Shown here in pieces: positions 44,596 to 53,231 of a stretch of 64,000 bases of DNA. The first letter of the stretch is position 1. Each line of letters opens with the position of its first letter. The notes beneath the pieces were generated by a model. The model saw nothing but the letters and a program-made list of their open reading frames with translations. It was not told the DNA's origin and searched no databases. Both the position numbers and the translations under genes were made by a program. Source of the stretch: Devosia psychrophila (GTDB lineage: Bacteria > Pseudomonadota > Alphaproteobacteria > Rhizobiales > Devosiaceae); contig NZ_LAPV01000093.1 of the NCBI RefSeq assembly GCF_000971275.1, positions 248,001 through 312,000 of the forward strand. The letters run 5' to 3'.

Positions 44596-45537
44596 TTAGT
44601 CGTACAGCACGGCAGCAATGGCCGGATCAGCCATGGTCGCAGCGTCGTAATAGTAGAAGCCGGTGTCGATGATTGGCGGCAGGGTTTCGCCCTTGAGCGC
44701 CTTGACGGCGGCGGCGACGGTTTCATAGCCGATGCCGACCGGGTTCTGGGTGATGGCGCCGTTCATCACGCCCGAGGTGATCATGCCCTTCTGGGCCGCG
44801 CCGGAGTCGAAGCCGATGACAACGATTTTGCTGCCCAGTTCGGTCTTGCCGTTGGCAACACCGATGGCCGAGCCTTCATTGGCACCGAAAATGCCCTTGA
44901 GGTCGGGGTTGGCCAGCAGGATCGACTTGGTGATTTCGGTCGACTGCAGCTGGTCGCCGCCGCCATACTGAACGCTCACAACTTCGATCTTGGGATAGGC
45001 TTCCTTCATGCGGTTGACGAAGCCGTCAACGCGATCGATGCCGGTGCGGCTGGTCTGGTCATGGGCGACGACGGCCACCTTGCCCTCGCCACCGATCAGC
45101 TCGGCCATCTTGTCGGCCGCCAAAGCGGCGGCGGCCACGTTATCGGTGGTCGCGGTGGTCAGCGGAATGTCGCTATCGACGCCGGAGTCAAATGCGATGA
45201 TCGGGATGCCGGCGTCCTTGGCCTGCTGCAGCAGCGGCGTTGCAGCCTGGCTGTCCAGCGCGGCAAAGCCGATGGCGTCGGGGTTACGCGACAGCGCGGC
45301 GGCCAGCATGTCCATCTGGCGATCGACCTGGGTTTCGCTTTCCGGACCTTCGAAGGTCACGGTCACGCCAAGATCGGCGGCAGCCTTGTCGGCACCGGCT
45401 TTCACGGCCTGCCAGAACTGGTGCTGGAAGCCCTTGGAAATCAGTGCGATATTATAGTTTTCCTGGGCCGAAGCGATGCCGCTGGCCGAGAGAAGTGCTA
45501 GCGCGCTGATGGCGCCAAGCAGGGTACGTCGAAGCAT
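44596..45537 (-). CDS. Sugar ABC transporter substrate-binding protein (ribose type)
   Basis: Periplasmic binding protein of 313 residues, RbsB/peripla_BP_4 family. Signal peptide MLRRTLLGAISALALLSASG with cleavage near ASAQ; the mature protein begins ENYNIALISKGFQHQFWQAV and shows DSGVDSDIPLTTATTDN in the hinge region. GGAGG lies 6 bases before the ATG. Permease and double ATPase genes follow on the same strand, with an IclR regulator divergent. In this locus L-fucose or a related 6-deoxy sugar is a reasonable ligand guess, not proven. Confidence 0.92.
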   Translation of the reverse strand: MLRRTLLGAISALALLSASGIASAQENYNIALISKGFQHQFWQAVKAGADKAAADLGVTVTFEGPESETQVDRQMDMLAAALSRNPDAIGFAALDSQAATPLLQQAKDAGIPIIAFDSGVDSDIPLTTATTDNVAAAALAADKMAELIGGEGKVAVVAHDQTSRTGIDRVDGFVNRMKEAYPKIEVVSVQYGGGDQLQSTEITKSILLANPDLKGIFGANEGSAIGVANGKTELGSKIVVIGFDSGAAQKGMITSGVMNGAITQNPVGIGYETVAAAVKALKGETLPPIIDTGFYYYDAATMADPAIAAVLYD

Positions 45538-45626
45538 TGTAGTCCTCCCATTAAGATGAATTCGTCGTCTGGCGAGGCGTTGCCGCCCTCTTGTTGGCGC
45601 CCGAGCGGGCACAGCGTAACCGGCGC

Positions 45627-46622
45627 TTAAAGTGTGCGGCGCCGCAGGATATCGGCATAGACGGCCAGGATGATGATCGAGCCGGTCACGACCGTCTGCC
45701 ACTCCTGAGCCACCGAAAGAATGCGCAGGCCATTGGCCAGCACGGAAATGATGAGCGCGCCGATCAGCGTGCCGACAACGGTGCCGCGACCGCCGCTGAG
45801 CGAGGTACCACCGATGACTACGGCCGCAATGGCATCGAGCTCATAGCCTTGGCCCAGCGCCGGCTGCGCCGAATTGAGGCGGCTCGCAATGAGCAGGCCC
45901 GCTACGCCGCAGATGCCGCCCGCGGTGGCATAGACGGCGATCTTCCAGCGGTCGACATTGACGCCCGACAAGCGCACGGCCTCTTCATTGCTGCCCAGCG
46001 CAAAGGTGTAGCGACCGAGCGCCGTCCTGCTCAGCACGAAAGCTGCGATAGCGGCGACCAGGAACAGGATCAGCACGCCATTGGGCACCGGCAAGGACGG
46101 AAAGATCGAGCCTACGGCCGAGCCGAGGGCGATCTGGTTGAAGCCGGGTGTGTCGTTGAAATAGATCGGCTTGGTGCCCGAAATCACCAGCGACAGGCCC
46201 TTGAGGATCAGCATCATGCCCAGGGTTGCGATGAAGGGCGGCACCTTGAGCTTGGCGATGATGGTGCCCGAAATCAGCCCGCAGAACGTGCCCGCCAGGA
46301 TGGAGGCCAAGATGCCAAGCGGCAGTGGCATGCCGAGATTGGTCAGCACCACGCCGGTAATCACGGCGCAGAAAGTCATAAGTGTACCGACCGACAGATC
46401 GATGCCGCCGGTAATGATTACCAGCGTCGCGGCGATGGCGAGAACGCCGTTGACCGAGGTTGCCTGCAGGATGGCCAGCACATTCTGCGTCTGCATGAAA
46501 TTTGGGGAGGCGATACTGAACACCACCACCAGCGCAATCAGCCCCGAAAAGGCCAGCAGTCGATGGAAAGCGCCAGAGATGCGCACGCCGGATTTGGCGG
46601 CGGGAGCGGTTGTGTCGGTCAT
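45627..46622 (-). CDS. Sugar ABC transporter permease (RbsC type)
   Basis: Inner-membrane permease of 331 residues with about eight to ten hydrophobic segments. Family signature parts are [20 protein letters not shown] and [37 protein letters not shown] in pieces. Its start overlaps the stop of the ATPase gene upstream by four bases, and the binding-protein gene follows after 89 bases with its own ribosome site. It forms the translocation pore of the same importer. Confidence 0.92.
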   Translation of the reverse strand: MTDTTAPAAKSGVRISGAFHRLLAFSGLIALVVVFSIASPNFMQTQNVLAILQATSVNGVLAIAATLVIITGGIDLSVGTLMTFCAVITGVVLTNLGMPLPLGILASILAGTFCGLISGTIIAKLKVPPFIATLGMMLILKGLSLVISGTKPIYFNDTPGFNQIALGSAVGSIFPSLPVPNGVLILFLVAAIAAFVLSRTALGRYTFALGSNEEAVRLSGVNVDRWKIAVYATAGGICGVAGLLIASRLNSAQPALGQGYELDAIAAVVIGGTSLSGGRGTVVGTLIGALIISVLANGLRILSVAQEWQTVVTGSIIILAVYADILRRRTL

Positions 46623-48193
46623 GCGGACTTCCGTTCAGAATTGGTTTCGGCCACGGCACTCGGGCGCAAGGTCGCCAGCCGCATGATTTCTTCCTGGCTC
46701 GAACCACCCGGCAGCACGCCAGTCAGGCGGCCCTCGCACATCACGGCGATGCGGTGGCTGAGGCGCAGGATTTCCGGCAGCTCGGAAGAAATGACGATGA
46801 TCGCCCGACCCTGTTCGGCCAGTGCATTGAGCAGTTTGTAAATCTCGGCCTTGGCGCCGACGTCGATGCCGCGCGTCGGCTCGTCAAAGATCAGGATATC
46901 GCAATCGCGCAGCAGCCATTTGGCAATGACCACCTTTTGCTGATTACCGCCCGACAGCAGCCGGGCTTCCTGAGTGTCACTCGGGGTCTTGATCGAGAGC
47001 TGGCGAATGAACTTCTCCGCCGTCTCGTGCATCGCGCTATCGTTGATGACGCCACCCGGTCCAATGAACCGTTCCAGGCTTGCCAGCGCAATGTTGTTGC
47101 GCACGTCGAGCCCGGTCGCCAAACCGAACTGCTTGCGGTCTTCCGACAGGTAGCCAATCCCGGCGCGCACCGCGTCCTGCGGTGAAGAGATGCCGACGCG
47201 ATTGCCGTTGACCCAGATTTCCCCGCTCTCACGCGGATCGGCGCCGAAGATGGCGCGTGCCACTTCGGTTCGGCCGGCGCCCATCAGGCCGGCGAGGCCG
47301 AGGATTTCGCCCTTACGTACCGAAAAGCTGACGTCACGGATTTCGCGGCCGCGGTTGAGGTTGCGCACTTCGAGCGCTACCGGCGCGGCCGATGTATCGG
47401 GAATGACCAGTGCATCATTGGTCAACGTGCGGCCCACCATCATGGAAATGATGGTCTCGATTGGAGTATCGGCGGCTGGCACGGTACCAACGTATTCGCC
47501 GTCGCGCATGATCGTCACGCGGTCCGAGATGCGTTTGATCTCGTCCATCTTGTGGGAAATGTAGACAATTCCAACGCCTTCGGCCTTGAGCCGATTGATG
47601 ATGGTGAATAGCTCGGCAATCTCTGCGTCGTTGAGCGCCGCAGTCGGCTCGTCCATGATCAGCACACGCGACTGGTAGCTCAGCGCCTTGGCGATCTCGA
47701 CCATCTGCTGCTTGGCAATGGTCAGCGTCTCTACCTTCACCGTCGGCTCGAGCTTCAGATTCATCGAATCAAAGATCGCCTGGGTGTCGCGGTTCAGCGC
47801 GCCCTCATCGAGAAGGAAGGCCCGGCGCGGTTCGCGGCCGATGAAAATATTCTGCGCTGCCGTCAGGTCGCGCATCAGCGCCAGTTCCTGGTGGATGATG
47901 CCGATGCCCATGTCCTGAGCCTGGCGCGGGCTGGTGATCTCGACCGGCTGGCCATTGAGGCGCACCTGACCGGCATCGCGGGTGTACACACCGGACAGGA
48001 TTTTCATCAGCGTCGACTTGCCGGCGCCATTCTCGCCCATCAGGGCGTGGACCTCGCCAGCGCGCAGTTCGAAGCGGGCACGGGACAGCGCCCGGACGCC
48101 CGGAAAGGCCTTGTCGATATCGACCATCTCCACCAGCGGCGTAACGCTGGCGTCCACGCTCGACGACAATGCTGTCGCTGGGCTGATCGGCAT
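46619..48193 (-). CDS. Sugar ABC transporter double ATP-binding protein (RbsA type)
   Basis: ATPase of 524 residues made of two ABC domains. Domain 1 has [16 protein letters not shown] and [12 protein letters not shown]; domain 2 has the typical degenerate Walker [20 protein letters not shown], signature [17 protein letters not shown] and [12 protein letters not shown]. This asymmetry is normal for RbsA-like proteins. Start at 48193 (MPISPATAL) has GGAGG 11 bases upstream, somewhat far; an upstream in-frame ATG at 48247 is less likely. First gene of the importer operon, divergent from the IclR regulator. Confidence 0.92.
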   Translation of the reverse strand: MPISPATALSSSVDASVTPLVEMVDIDKAFPGVRALSRARFELRAGEVHALMGENGAGKSTLMKILSGVYTRDAGQVRLNGQPVEITSPRQAQDMGIGIIHQELALMRDLTAAQNIFIGREPRRAFLLDEGALNRDTQAIFDSMNLKLEPTVKVETLTIAKQQMVEIAKALSYQSRVLIMDEPTAALNDAEIAELFTIINRLKAEGVGIVYISHKMDEIKRISDRVTIMRDGEYVGTVPAADTPIETIISMMVGRTLTNDALVIPDTSAAPVALEVRNLNRGREIRDVSFSVRKGEILGLAGLMGAGRTEVARAIFGADPRESGEIWVNGNRVGISSPQDAVRAGIGYLSEDRKQFGLATGLDVRNNIALASLERFIGPGGVINDSAMHETAEKFIRQLSIKTPSDTQEARLLSGGNQQKVVIAKWLLRDCDILIFDEPTRGIDVGAKAEIYKLLNALAEQGRAIIVISSELPEILRLSHRIAVMCEGRLTGVLPGGSSQEEIMRLATLRPSAVAETNSERKSA

Positions 48194-48242
48194 GCTGATT
48201 ATATCCTCCGCACATTCTTGCGATGCGCATACGAACAACCTA

Positions 48243-48254
48243 TTCATAAATGAA
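48243..48254. promoter_or_regulatory. Possible IclR operator in the divergent promoter region
   Basis: TTCAT-AA-ATGAA is a perfect 5-bp inverted repeat, and GACCGGTC (48302-48309) is a second palindrome, both inside the 234 bases between rbsA-type and iclR-type genes. IclR-family regulators commonly act on such divergent regions. Confidence 0.4.
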
Positions 48255-48427
48255 GGTGACGCGCAAGACTAACATGTCAGATTGCGCAGCAGTGAATCCG
48301 AGACCGGTCGTTGTGCCGTTGGTGCTATGAAATGGTCACGGAACGGGCACTCAAATGCCAACGGTGTGCTAACCGATCGGTGACTGAAGGTGACACTTTA
48401 GCGCGGTCTGGTGAGAGGGGGATAGAC

Positions 48428-49195
48428 GTGGCGATCGAGGATGATGGAGATCGCTATCGCGCGCCTGCGTTGGACAAGGGGCTCGATATTCTCGAGCTGC
48501 TGGCGGCCACTCCGGACGGGCTGAGCCAGGCGGAAATCGCCAAGGCGCTCAACCGTTCACCCAATGAGATTTACCGCATGCTCGACCGGTTGGTACGGCG
48601 CGACTATGTTCGCCGCACGCCAGAAGACCGCTATGAGATCACGCTCAAGCTGTTCGAGATGGCCCATGCGCGGCCTCCCATGCACCGGCTGATCAGCCAG
48701 GCGACGCCGGTGCTGCGCCGCTTCTCCCTCAAGGCCGAGCAGGCGGTGCATCTGGTGGTGCGGGACCGCAACATCCTGGTGGTCGTGGCGCAGGTCGACG
48801 GGCCCGGATATTGGAACGTTTCGATCCGCGTCGGCTCCCGCATCGGGCTGGTCAACACCGGCTCGGGACATGTGTTCCTGGCCTTTGCGACGTCGGAAGA
48901 ACGCGCGTTGATGCTCGAAGCGCAAGGCCTCTCGAATCCCGAAGCCATGCCCAAGGGGCTGGAAACCCGGCTCACCCAGATCGCCGAGCAAGGTTATGAA
49001 AGCATGCCTAGCGCCCAGACGCCGGGTGTGTTCAATTTGTCGGTGCCGGTCTTTGGGCCAATGGGCAGCGTGCTGGCCGTCATCACCAGCCCATACACCC
49101 AGCGGCTCGACAAATACGATGCTCCCAACATGCAGCAGGCGCTCGAGTTGATCCGCGTGGCGGGGCACGAGCTTTCCCGCCGGGCCAAGGAATAG
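48428..49195 (+). CDS. IclR family transcriptional regulator
   Basis: DNA-binding regulator of 255 residues. The winged helix is visible in APALDKGLDILELLAATPDG, LSQAEIAKALNRSPNEIYRM and LDRLVRRDYVRR; the C-terminal effector domain contains GSRIGLVNTGSGHVFLAF and PGVFNLSVPVFGPMGSVLAV. The GTG at 48428 has GAGGGG 7 bases upstream; the frame continues upstream without family similarity. It diverges from the importer and is followed by a lactonase-like gene four bases later, so it probably controls the sugar locus in response to a pathway intermediate. Confidence 0.9.
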   Translation: MAIEDDGDRYRAPALDKGLDILELLAATPDGLSQAEIAKALNRSPNEIYRMLDRLVRRDYVRRTPEDRYEITLKLFEMAHARPPMHRLISQATPVLRRFSLKAEQAVHLVVRDRNILVVVAQVDGPGYWNVSIRVGSRIGLVNTGSGHVFLAFATSEERALMLEAQGLSNPEAMPKGLETRLTQIAEQGYESMPSAQTPGVFNLSVPVFGPMGSVLAVITSPYTQRLDKYDAPNMQQALELIRVAGHELSRRAKE

Positions 49196-49199
49196 TTCA

Positions 49200-50024
49200 A
49201 TGCGCATCCTCGATACCCATCTGCACCTGATCTATCCCGAGCGGTTCGACTACCCATGGCTTGGCGGCGCGCCGGCCATCAACAAGCCATGGTCGGTCGA
49301 CGATTATTTCGCCGAGGCAGTGCCGCTGGGCATTGAATCGGCGCTACATATGGAGGTCGATGTCGCCGAAAGTGACATGATGGCCGAGAGCGAATTCGTG
49401 GTCACCCTGCCCCGTATTGTGGGCGCCGTCGCTGCCTGCCGCCCGGAGCATATGAATTTCGTCGACAAGATCGAGCAGCTTAGCGATCACCCCCATATCA
49501 CGGGGGTTCGCCGGATTTTGCATGAGGCGCCGGATGATCTCAGCCAGTCCGACCTGTTCATCGAAAACATCCGCCACCTGCCCGATTATGACCTGAGCTT
49601 TGATCTCTGCCTGCGTGCCGACCAGTTACATCTGGGCGTCGATCTGGTGCAGCGGGCGCCGGATGTGGCGTTCATCCTCGATCATTGCGGCAACCCCGAC
49701 ATCAAGGGGTTAGGGCTCGACCCCTGGCGCGCATCGCTGCGCGAAATCGCCCGCAATCCCAATGTGATCGGCAAGATATCGGGTCTGGTCAACCACTGCG
49801 CTCCAGGCTGGACCGCCGAGACGCTGCGCCCCTATGTCGAGCACATGATCGAAAGCTTTGGCTGGGACCGCCTGGTCTGGGGCAGCGACCACCCCGTCGC
49901 CACCACCACCGGCGGCACACTCACCGACTGGGTCAACGCGACGCGTGAAATCATCAGCGGCGCCAGCGAAGACGAACAAGCCAAACTGCTGCACGGCAAC
50001 GCCGAGCGGATCTACAAGGTCTAG
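49200..50024 (+). CDS. Amidohydrolase family 2 protein, L-fuconolactonase-like
   Basis: Metal-dependent hydrolase of 274 residues with the TIM-barrel amidohydrolase fold. N-terminal metal motif ILDTHLHLIYPERFDYPWLG; later FILDHCGNPDIKG and the Asp in LVWGSDHPVATTTGG. The family includes lactonases that open L-fucono-1,5-lactone and 4-sulfomuconolactone. Being four bases after the IclR gene and near a fuconate dehydratase, it would give fuconate from the lactone. The sugar dehydrogenase making that lactone is not seen here. Confidence 0.83.
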   Translation: MRILDTHLHLIYPERFDYPWLGGAPAINKPWSVDDYFAEAVPLGIESALHMEVDVAESDMMAESEFVVTLPRIVGAVAACRPEHMNFVDKIEQLSDHPHITGVRRILHEAPDDLSQSDLFIENIRHLPDYDLSFDLCLRADQLHLGVDLVQRAPDVAFILDHCGNPDIKGLGLDPWRASLREIARNPNVIGKISGLVNHCAPGWTAETLRPYVEHMIESFGWDRLVWGSDHPVATTTGGTLTDWVNATREIISGASEDEQAKLLHGNAERIYKV

Positions 50025-50029
50025 GGGCC

Positions 50030-50165
50030 AAATCCACCCGACCCCTTCGGGGGCACCCTCCCCACAAGGGGGAGGGATAAGAAGAGTCCAGACCGCTGAA
50101 CTCAGGCTTCCCTCCCCTGAATGGGGAGGGATCGAGGGTGGGGTGATGGGAGCCATCAGGGGCCC
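50030..50165. repeat. Full-length GC-rich repeat, family C, inverted copy
   Basis: Holds CACCCGACCCCTTCGGGGG, CACCCTCCCCACAAGGGGG and CCCTCCCCTGAATGGGGAGGG, then GTGGGGTGATGGGAGCC. It is the inverse of the copy at 53.1 kb, block by block, so the two form widely spaced inverted repeats around an isomerase and a cyclase gene. Confidence 0.65.
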
Positions 50166-50446
50166 GTTCAACTAACTCTCGTCCAGCTTGAGGACAGGCT
50201 TATACTCAAGTCAAACGGGCACGATGAACGGATTCTGAACGGCGAAATAGGGTCGATCAATACGGGAATCCGGACAGATTTAACGGCCTGGACCGTGTGC
50301 GCCGCATGACAAGATCGCCGAAGGTAAGTCAGATTTATTTGTATATGAAAACATTATTTACAATTTCGATTGCGACATAAGCGGCTTGAACGGAACGCTT
50401 GCCCGGCGCACAGTCTTATCCAATAGCAAGAAAAGGGATGAGACTT
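50166..50446. other. Intergenic region upstream of the isomerase gene
   Basis: About 280 bases without a convincing gene. The part 50325-50375 is AT-rich (for example TATTTGTATATGAAAACA) and is the likely promoter area for the isomerase gene. No known RNA is recognised. Confidence 0.4.
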
Positions 50447-51277
50447 ATGAGCGTCAGCGCTGACCGCATCGCCGTATCGACCTGGTCGCTGCACCGCCTG
50501 CTGGGCATGACCTACCCGCATGACCTGACCACCACCGAGATCGGGCAGATGCAGGAAAGCTACGGCGAAGGCGAGGAATCGCTGCTGGGCCTGCCGTCGG
50601 TTCTGGCCAATCATGGCTATCATCGGCTGGAAATCGTCTCCTTCCACCTGCGCAGCCGCGACCCGATCTACCTGGCCGAACTCAAGGATCAGTTGCGTAT
50701 CGCCAATGTGCGGCTGCAAACCCTGCTGATCGATGCCGGCGATATCAGCCATCCCGAGCATGGCGAGCGCGACACGCGCTGGATCGCCAGCTGGATCGAG
50801 ATCGCCAATGAGTTGGGCGCCGAAAATGCGCGTGTCATCGCCGGCAAGCAGAAGCCGACCCGTGATGCGCTGGACCGCTCGATCAAGGCGTTGAACACCT
50901 TGTCCGAAGGCAATGCCGGCTCATCGGTGCGGCTGGTGACCGAGAACTGGTTCGACCTGCTGGCTGAACCGGCGCATGTGCATTACCTGCTCGACAAGCT
51001 CGATGGCCGCGTCGGGCTGCTCGGCGATTTCGGCAATTGGGGCGGACCCAACAAGTATTCCGATCTCAAGTCGATCTTCGGTGTCGCCGAACTGTGCCAT
51101 GCCAAGGCCGGCTTCATTGACGGCGATCTGGACGAAGCCGATTATGGCGCCTGCGTCAGGCTGGCCGAGGAAGCCGGCTATACGGGCCCCTACACTTTGA
51201 TCTTCGACAGTGAAATCCCCAATGAATGGCACGGGCTGGCGATCGAACGCGATTTCATCGCGTCACTTCCACTGTGA
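50447..51277 (+). CDS. Sugar phosphate isomerase/epimerase family protein
   Basis: Xylose-isomerase-like TIM-barrel protein of 276 residues. The opening RIAVSTWSLHRLLG, the metal-site candidates VTENWFDLLAEP (Glu) and GLLGDFGNWGGPNKYSD (Asp), and YTLIFDSEIPNEWHG near the end fit this family. The ATG at 50447 follows AAAAGGG by 9 bases; an ATG at 50438 is out of position with the ribosome site. It lies behind the lactonase-like gene and may belong to the same sugar locus. The substrate is unknown. Confidence 0.85.
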   Translation: MSVSADRIAVSTWSLHRLLGMTYPHDLTTTEIGQMQESYGEGEESLLGLPSVLANHGYHRLEIVSFHLRSRDPIYLAELKDQLRIANVRLQTLLIDAGDISHPEHGERDTRWIASWIEIANELGAENARVIAGKQKPTRDALDRSIKALNTLSEGNAGSSVRLVTENWFDLLAEPAHVHYLLDKLDGRVGLLGDFGNWGGPNKYSDLKSIFGVAELCHAKAGFIDGDLDEADYGACVRLAEEAGYTGPYTLIFDSEIPNEWHGLAIERDFIASLPL

Positions 51278-51324
51278 TCACATGCACTCAATTGTAATCA
51301 GGTTTAAGCCAGTTATTAAGGGAT

Positions 51325-53064
51325 GTGACGCAGATTAATCCCATGCCCGTCCACGCGCCGACCATAGCAACGCCGACCTTGCCCCGTTTCTCACGAATCG
51401 GGTCGATGTTGGCGGGCGTGGTCGAGAACGCTGCCGTAGGCATGGTGGTGTCCGAAATGAGCGGTCGCATGGTCTATGCCAACAGGGCGTTCAGCGCGCT
51501 GCTGGGCTACCAGATCGAGGACGACGGCCGCCAGAACATCCTCGACATCATGCATCCAGACGATACCGGCATAGCCCGTTTGCAATTGCAGCGGCTGATG
51601 CGCAACGAGGCGGAAGACTTTCGCGGCGACCACCGCTTCCGCCGCGCCGATGGCGAGACGGTCTGGGTTACCGTGGCGGCGTCGCTGCTGCGCGACGATG
51701 CGGCCGGCTCCCCGCTCTACCTCATCACACAGTTGACCAGTATCGAGCTGCAGAAGAAGGCCGAAGCTGCCTTGGCGCACTCGGAAAGCCGGTTGAATTT
51801 CGCGCTCGAAAGCGCCGGGCAAGGCGTTTGGGACCACGACATCGTCAATGAGACGATGTTTTATTCGCGCATGTGGCGCATGATGCGCGGCATTGCGCCG
51901 GACGAAATTGTAGACGGTAACGAGGAAAAGTGGCTCGCCCGCATTCACCCCGACGACGTGGACTATGTTCGCAGCAACGTGCATCGCCAGGATGAGGGCG
52001 ATGCGACCTTTGATTTCCTAGAGTATCGGGAACTCACCGCAGATGGTCGTTACATCTGGATTCTCAGCCGTGGCAAGCCGGTGGAATGGGACGAGGCCGG
52101 CAAGCCGACGCGGACGCTTGGCACCGACACCGATATTACCCGGATCAAAACCGTCGAGCTTGAACTGGCGGCCGAAAAAGAGCGGTTGCGCGTAACGCTC
52201 AATTCCATCGCTGATGGCATGATATCGACCAATGACTCCGGCCATGTGGTGTTCATCAATCCCGCGGCCGAACTGCTGACCGGCTGGAAATCCAGCGATG
52301 CCGTGGGTGAAGAAGTCCGGACGATCTTCCGGGTCCGGGATGGCGCCACTGGCGAAATACAGCCCTGCCCCGTGGCGCTCTGCCTCGGGGGGGATATGCC
52401 AGTTCATCTCGATGACGACATGATCCTGGTCGGCAAAGGCGGTTTAGAGCGCGATATCCGCTGCACCGCCGCGCCACTCAAGACACCACTCGGCAGGCTC
52501 AGCGGCGCAGTGCTGGTGTTCCAGGACGTCACCCAAAGCCGCGCCATGCAGCGCGAACTGGCCCATTCTGCCACCCATGACGACCTGACAGGCCTGCCCA
52601 ATCGCCCCGCCTTCGAGCGGGCGCTGAACGCGGCCATTGCTTCGGCACGTGGCGGGCGAAAGCATTGCCTGCTGTATGTCGACCTCGACCGCTTCAAGCC
52701 GGTCAACGACAATGCCGGCCATGCGGCGGGCGATGCATTGCTCAAGCAAGTGGCGCAAACCATTCGCGGTTCCTGCCGTAGCCATGACTTGGCAGCCCGA
52801 ATCGGCGGCGACGAATTCGGAGTCTTGCTCAACGATTGCTCCAGCGAGGGCGGCCAGCGCCTCGCCGACAAGATCGTTCGGGCCATCGGCTCGCTGGACT
52901 TTTCATGGGCCGGCCGCACCTATCACATCGGCGCCAGCGTCGGCATCACCTCGATCGACGACCAGCCATCCTCCCCCCTCGGCTTCATGGGCGAAGCCGA
53001 CGCCGCCTGTTATGCGGCCAAGGCCCGAGGGCGCGGCATAGCGGTGCATTTCCGGGATTTGTGA
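51325..53064 (+). CDS. Soluble multi-PAS diguanylate cyclase
   Basis: Protein of about 579 residues with no membrane segments. Three PAS domains follow one another: about 25-135 (ENAAVGMVVSEMSGRMVYAN), 150-265 (NFALESAGQGVWDHDIVNET) and 275-395 (TLNSIADGMISTNDSGHVVF). The C-terminal GGDEF domain begins THDDLTGLPNRPAF and carries GGDEF in AARIGGDEFGVLLND; RSHD five residues before it is the inhibitory site. No EAL domain. The start is unsure: GTG 51325 has AAGGG only two bases upstream, ATG 51343 has none. It probably senses a cytoplasmic redox or ligand cue. Confidence 0.88.
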   Translation: MTQINPMPVHAPTIATPTLPRFSRIGSMLAGVVENAAVGMVVSEMSGRMVYANRAFSALLGYQIEDDGRQNILDIMHPDDTGIARLQLQRLMRNEAEDFRGDHRFRRADGETVWVTVAASLLRDDAAGSPLYLITQLTSIELQKKAEAALAHSESRLNFALESAGQGVWDHDIVNETMFYSRMWRMMRGIAPDEIVDGNEEKWLARIHPDDVDYVRSNVHRQDEGDATFDFLEYRELTADGRYIWILSRGKPVEWDEAGKPTRTLGTDTDITRIKTVELELAAEKERLRVTLNSIADGMISTNDSGHVVFINPAAELLTGWKSSDAVGEEVRTIFRVRDGATGEIQPCPVALCLGGDMPVHLDDDMILVGKGGLERDIRCTAAPLKTPLGRLSGAVLVFQDVTQSRAMQRELAHSATHDDLTGLPNRPAFERALNAAIASARGGRKHCLLYVDLDRFKPVNDNAGHAAGDALLKQVAQTIRGSCRSHDLAARIGGDEFGVLLNDCSSEGGQRLADKIVRAIGSLDFSWAGRTYHIGASVGITSIDDQPSSPLGFMGEADAACYAAKARGRGIAVHFRDL

Positions 53065-53094
53065 GGGGGGGCTGCCCTTCGAATATAATCTTCG

Positions 53095-53228
53095 TGGCTC
53101 CCATCACCCCACCCTCAATCCCTCCCCATTCAGAGGAGGGAGGCGCCAGACTGACGGTCCGAGTTCTTTCTCATCCCTCCCCCCTTGTGGGGAGGGTGGC
53201 CCCGAAGGGGTCGGGTGGGGGTATTCCT
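53095..53228. repeat. Full-length GC-rich repeat, family C
   Basis: Contains CATCACCCCACCCTC, CCCTCCCCATTCAGAGGAGGG, AGGCGCCAGACTG and CCCTTGTGGGGAGGGTGG, then GAAGGGGTCGGGTGGGGG. It lies between the convergent cyclase and reductase genes and matches the copies at 20.0 and, inverted, 50.1 kb. Confidence 0.65.
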
Positions 53229-53231
53229 GCT

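Noticed and set aside
51304..51319. A second CtrA box upstream of the PAS-GGDEF gene
   Set aside because: The two TTAA halves are separated by 8 bases rather than 7, so it does not meet the consensus.
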